From Clonostachys chloroleuca (Eukaryota > Ascomycota > Sordariomycetes > Hypocreales > Bionectriaceae), in the NCBI GenBank assembly GCA_037952775.1, contig JBANAY010000004.1, forward strand, positions 2,418,001 to 2,482,000: a stretch of 64,000 nucleotides of DNA, in the 5' to 3' direction. A model generated the notes under the pieces. The model was not told the DNA's origin. It worked only from the letters and a program-made list of their open reading frames with translations, and did not search any database. The translations under genes were made by a program, and so were the position numbers. Below are positions 60,715 through 64,000 of the stretch, piece by piece (positions within the stretch are counted from its first letter, which is position 1; each line of letters begins with the position of its first letter).

Positions 60715-63700
60715 ATGGCTACTCGAACAGCGATGCCGCCTACCTTGGGTCCGGCCGCACGCATGAACCCCACGACGACAGAGCACGACTTTCGCTTTCC
60801 TCGCCGGCCAACTGCTCGCGACAAACAGCAGAACCTGAGTGGAGGGCGCTGCTATCCGGCCGCTGCCATGCCCTCCCGCCGCCCCAACCCTAACCTGGTC
60901 GTGGAAAACGAGGCTGCCAGCAACGAATTACTTGGCCCCTCCCTCTTCCCTCTCCTCAAGGACGCCAATTCCGGCTCCGACGAGACGATAGCGCAGATGC
61001 AGCAGGACGACCCTCTGGCTACTCAGATCTGGAAATTCTTCAGTCGCACCAAGCAGGAGCTCCCGCACCAAGAGCGCATGGAGAACATGACCTGGCGGAT
61101 GATGGCCGTCCAGCTGCGCAAACAGAGGCAGGAGGAGCTGCAGAAAAAGTACGGTGCCGCCTTGATTTTTTTTCTTCTGATTTTCCCGCTGGCTCTTGCA
61201 GCCGACGCCTTCTCAAGCCGTTTTGCACCTGTTCTCTTTTTTACCTGTGCGGTTGCGATGCTTATCTACGAGATGCATCCCGCAGGGTTCGTTCCGTCCA
61301 ATGCGCTAACCTCACCATTTATCACAGGCTTGTGACTGGTCGGCACACGATGCAGCAGAATACCCCAAGCGGCATTGCCCAGTTGCGCTTCTCTGAGGCC
61401 GTGGCCAATAGCCATGAGAGCACGGATCCAATGAACATAGACGATTTCATCTTCTCTGAGAATGCCGCAACCCCTGCCGGCATCTCATTTTCTCCCTCAC
61501 CACAATTAAAGCACTCAGATACCCATCCACCACTAAATGCTCAAACAGCAAATGGCATTCTCATCAAATCGCGCAAGGACAGGATCCAGCAGCAACACCT
61601 CCAGAACCAGTTTGTCCCACAGTCCGTGCCTGAGCCTGCGCAACATCCTACCAGCGAGTTCAATTATGTCAACCGCCATGTTCGCAAGACCAGTATAGAT
61701 GATCGCCGGGTGAGTTTTTTCTGTTTTCTCCTCTTCATCTTCTGTTCAAAAACCGTGTCTATTTAATACCCCGGTCTCATTAACATCATGAATGTCACCG
61801 ATTATGAGCAACCCGCGCTACCCCTCTCCCTACCCCCCTTTCCTCTTCTCTTTCCACCGAGGGTCCAACGATCCTCGCCTCTCAGAACAACCGCGCTCAA
61901 AAGCCCCCCCCCCCCCCCCCCAAGATATGAATTGGTTGGCTTCTTTTATCGGTTCATGAAACTAAACTGCTCTCCAGACGCGGAAACGCCCAGCCAACTT
62001 CTCCCCACATGTTCCTGCGGTTAACAGCGGCACAAACGCTGCGCAACATGATCTTGAGCCTGACTCCGAACTCCATGACTACTCCCTTGACACCTCCGCC
62101 CACATCGACATGTCTGCCCAACCCCCTGTCCAAAGTTTCAATTTCGACACTTTCATGGAGAATGAGCCTATCATGACATCGGCTGGCCCCTACCAGCAGA
62201 ACTTCTCCTTCTCCCCCGGCACATCACCTATGGTCTCAACTGGTCCTTTCTCCAACATGTTCAACAATGCAGGCATCACTGCCGGCTCAATGAATGCTAA
62301 CGAGATCTACTCGCCCACTGGCTCCGCCTACCAGTCCGCAGTGACGACACCTCATCCTATTACCGACAATGACAACTTCTACTTCCCTCCGCAGGACATG
62401 CGACAACATGCAGCACAACACCTGCAAGGAGCCCCCAACATCAATGGTCAAGTGAACCAGCAACTCATGTATGATCGCTCTCAGGGCAACGGGAGCACCG
62501 CAATGTTCCCGTCGCCAAATTCCGGCCAGGACTCGGGCACGTATAATGGTACTGCTCCTTCTACCTTCGGGCACATTGATCCCACTCAGGTCTTCCAGTC
62601 TGAGCAATCACTCACCTCTAACGGAGTGCCCATGTCAAATGAGAACAACATGTTCAACTTCGGCGGTGAATCCGACGATGAAGACAACGCATTTCCTGAC
62701 CGAACTATGGGTGTCTCCGGCGAGTACCCGTCCAACGGCGATGACGCTAGCACCATGGGCTGGGATGCTTCTTTGCCCGGTCAATTCAGCACTCAAGCTG
62801 CTCGATTTCCGGGCGGGCCGATCCGGAAGCAGGTTTCAATTGGTAACACACCTAGCGAGTACGATGAGAACAACGGAAACTGGGAAAATGGCAGTCTGGG
62901 GCGATCACAGTCGTTCCGACAAAGGCAGCCCAAGCTCTCCCGCACGGCCTCGACGTCCTCGCATATGGCAAGCAATTCCAACGGTCTCGATCACCTTGCC
63001 ATGACAATGCCAACCTCGCCAGAGAATGTGCACGGGTCCATGTCAGGCTTCTCGTCAGTCGCCCCTAGCAGACCTTCCTCGCCACCGATGTCCAAATCGG
63101 GTTCTTCTACCAATCTTCAAGGTGGTTCTGGCGGCCAAAACGACGGAAATGGCCCTACCACTTGTACAAATTGTTTCACTCAAACAACACCTTTGTGGAG
63201 ACGTAATCCTGAAGGTCAGCCGTTATGTAATGCGTGTGGCTTGTTCTTGAAGCTCCATGGTGTTGTGAGACCGTTGAGTTTGAAGACGGATGTCATTAAG
63301 AAGAGAAATAGAGGCTCTGGAGCCAATCTCCCTATTGGATCATCGAGCACACGGCCCAAGAAGGGCGGGAACTCCAATGTCGGATCTCGCAAGAATTCCT
63401 CCCTGTCACTCTCAACCTCCATCGCTACCGCCAATATCAACGGCCCTAGCAACAACAAGGGTGCAATGAGCTCTGCCAGCACCACCAACGTCAATACAAG
63501 CCCTCTTGCACCGAAGTCAGCCAGCGGGAACGAAGGCGAGAGCCCAGCCAGTGGTGGTGGAACTTCTGGGGTGAACACAGCCGGTAGCACGCCCAACAGT
63601 CATTATGGAAGCACGGGCTCTTCGACTGCTGCTATAGGCGGCAAGGGTGTCGTTCCAATCGCTGCCGCTCCACCCAAATCAACCCCAGGCCCTGGTGCTT

Positions 63701-64000
63701 CTTCCATATCAAGAAACACGACCGCGTCATCAAAACGGCAGAGGAGGCATAGCAAGAGTGGGGGAGGTGACAGCCGTGCATCTATGGACATTGATAGTCC
63801 TGAATCAACAGGCTCCAACGAGGCTGCTCGAGTCCTGGGGACCAGCATGCCTATCCTCCCTGGTGGCATGATGCCAGGAAGCTTCCACATGGCACAACGC
63901 CCAATGATGAACAGTTCCAGTATGGTCCAGCTTGGCGGAGCTCAACAGAAGCCGCCGATGAATGGACCTGTAGGCTCTGCCGGTCCCCAGGAGTGGGAGT
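60715..64000 (+). CDS. areA: AreA/NIT2 nitrogen-regulatory GATA transcription factor (partial, cut by the right edge)
   Basis: Exons 60715-61148, 61328-61709 and 61978 onward (still open at 64000) give 946 visible residues. After [13 protein letters not shown] comes the AreA-family N-terminal domain at about residues 98-136 ([35 protein letters not shown]). A long Ser/Asn/Pro-rich region follows. A single GATA finger has C668-x2-C671-x17-C689-x2-C692, with [20 protein letters not shown] and a basic tail. The protein activates genes for secondary nitrogen sources when ammonium and glutamine are scarce, and is held back by NmrA through its extreme C-terminus. The window ends in GPQEWE, so only a few residues of that NmrA-contact tail should be missing. 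Intron 1 is 179 nt; intron 2 is 268 nt and contains an 18-C run. Confidence 0.96.
61904..61921. repeat. Poly-C tract inside areA intron 2
   Basis: Eighteen consecutive Cs lie about 55 bases before the acceptor. The length in the assembly may be unreliable. Confidence 0.85.

Noticed and set aside
60337..60786. 149-codon minus-strand ORF over the areA leader
   Set aside because: Arises from the pyrimidine-rich leader; translation is Arg/Gly/Trp-rich with no domain.

Overview
The window looks like nuclear DNA of a filamentous ascomycete (Pezizomycotina). Sordariomycetes, probably Hypocreales, is my best guess from the EF-1alpha, AreA-type and Sls1 proteins, but I could not run a search to confirm it. 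Introns are short (mostly 49-75 nt) with GT-AG ends and CTAAC-like branch points. Genes lie on both strands without operons. I reconstructed exons by hand from splice signals and required every junction to keep the reading frame.

Layout, left to right. An upstream gene leaves only its last 43 codons at the left edge. A GC-rich short-chain dehydrogenase follows, then about 5 kb with no convincing gene, then a Whi3-type RNA-binding protein with a long spliced leader. After 2.9 kb of non-coding sequence comes a compact housekeeping block (12.7-26.4 kb): a Zn2Cys6 regulator, a protein with two MYND-like fingers, the SF3b subunit SF3B5, the SMC5/6 subunit Nse3, the mitochondrial inner-membrane regulator Sls1, and EF-1alpha. 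The right part is looser: a tRNA-like element, an MFSD10-like MFS carrier, an unrecognised four-exon gene, 6.3 kb of apparent gene desert, Yae1, a GPI-anchored-type surface protein, the kinetochore protein CENP-O/Mcm21, an acetyl-CoA transporter, phosphopantothenate-cysteine ligase with a frameshift, a monocarboxylate-type MFS carrier, a tiny spliced ORF, a WBP11-like splicing factor, a repeat-bearing interval (two related MITE-like elements in the window and a possible LINE gag relic), a small basic protein, and AreA/NIT2, the global nitrogen GATA factor. AreA runs off the right edge a few residues short of its expected end.

Most genes are unrelated housekeeping functions: splicing (SF3B5, WBP11), chromosome maintenance (Nse3, CENP-O), translation and Fe-S/ABCE1 maturation (EF-1alpha, Yae1), mitochondrial expression (Sls1), and CoA/acetyl-CoA metabolism (PPCS and the acetyl-CoA transporter, which are adjacent, probably by chance). 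I see no biosynthetic cluster, CRISPR, or clearly new multi-gene system. The most checkable oddities are a 2-nt micro-exon in the EF-1alpha gene, the G-run frameshift in the PPCS gene, an unrecognised four-exon gene at 31.8-32.5 kb, a 31-residue spliced micro-ORF at 49.9 kb, and the MITE-like pair.
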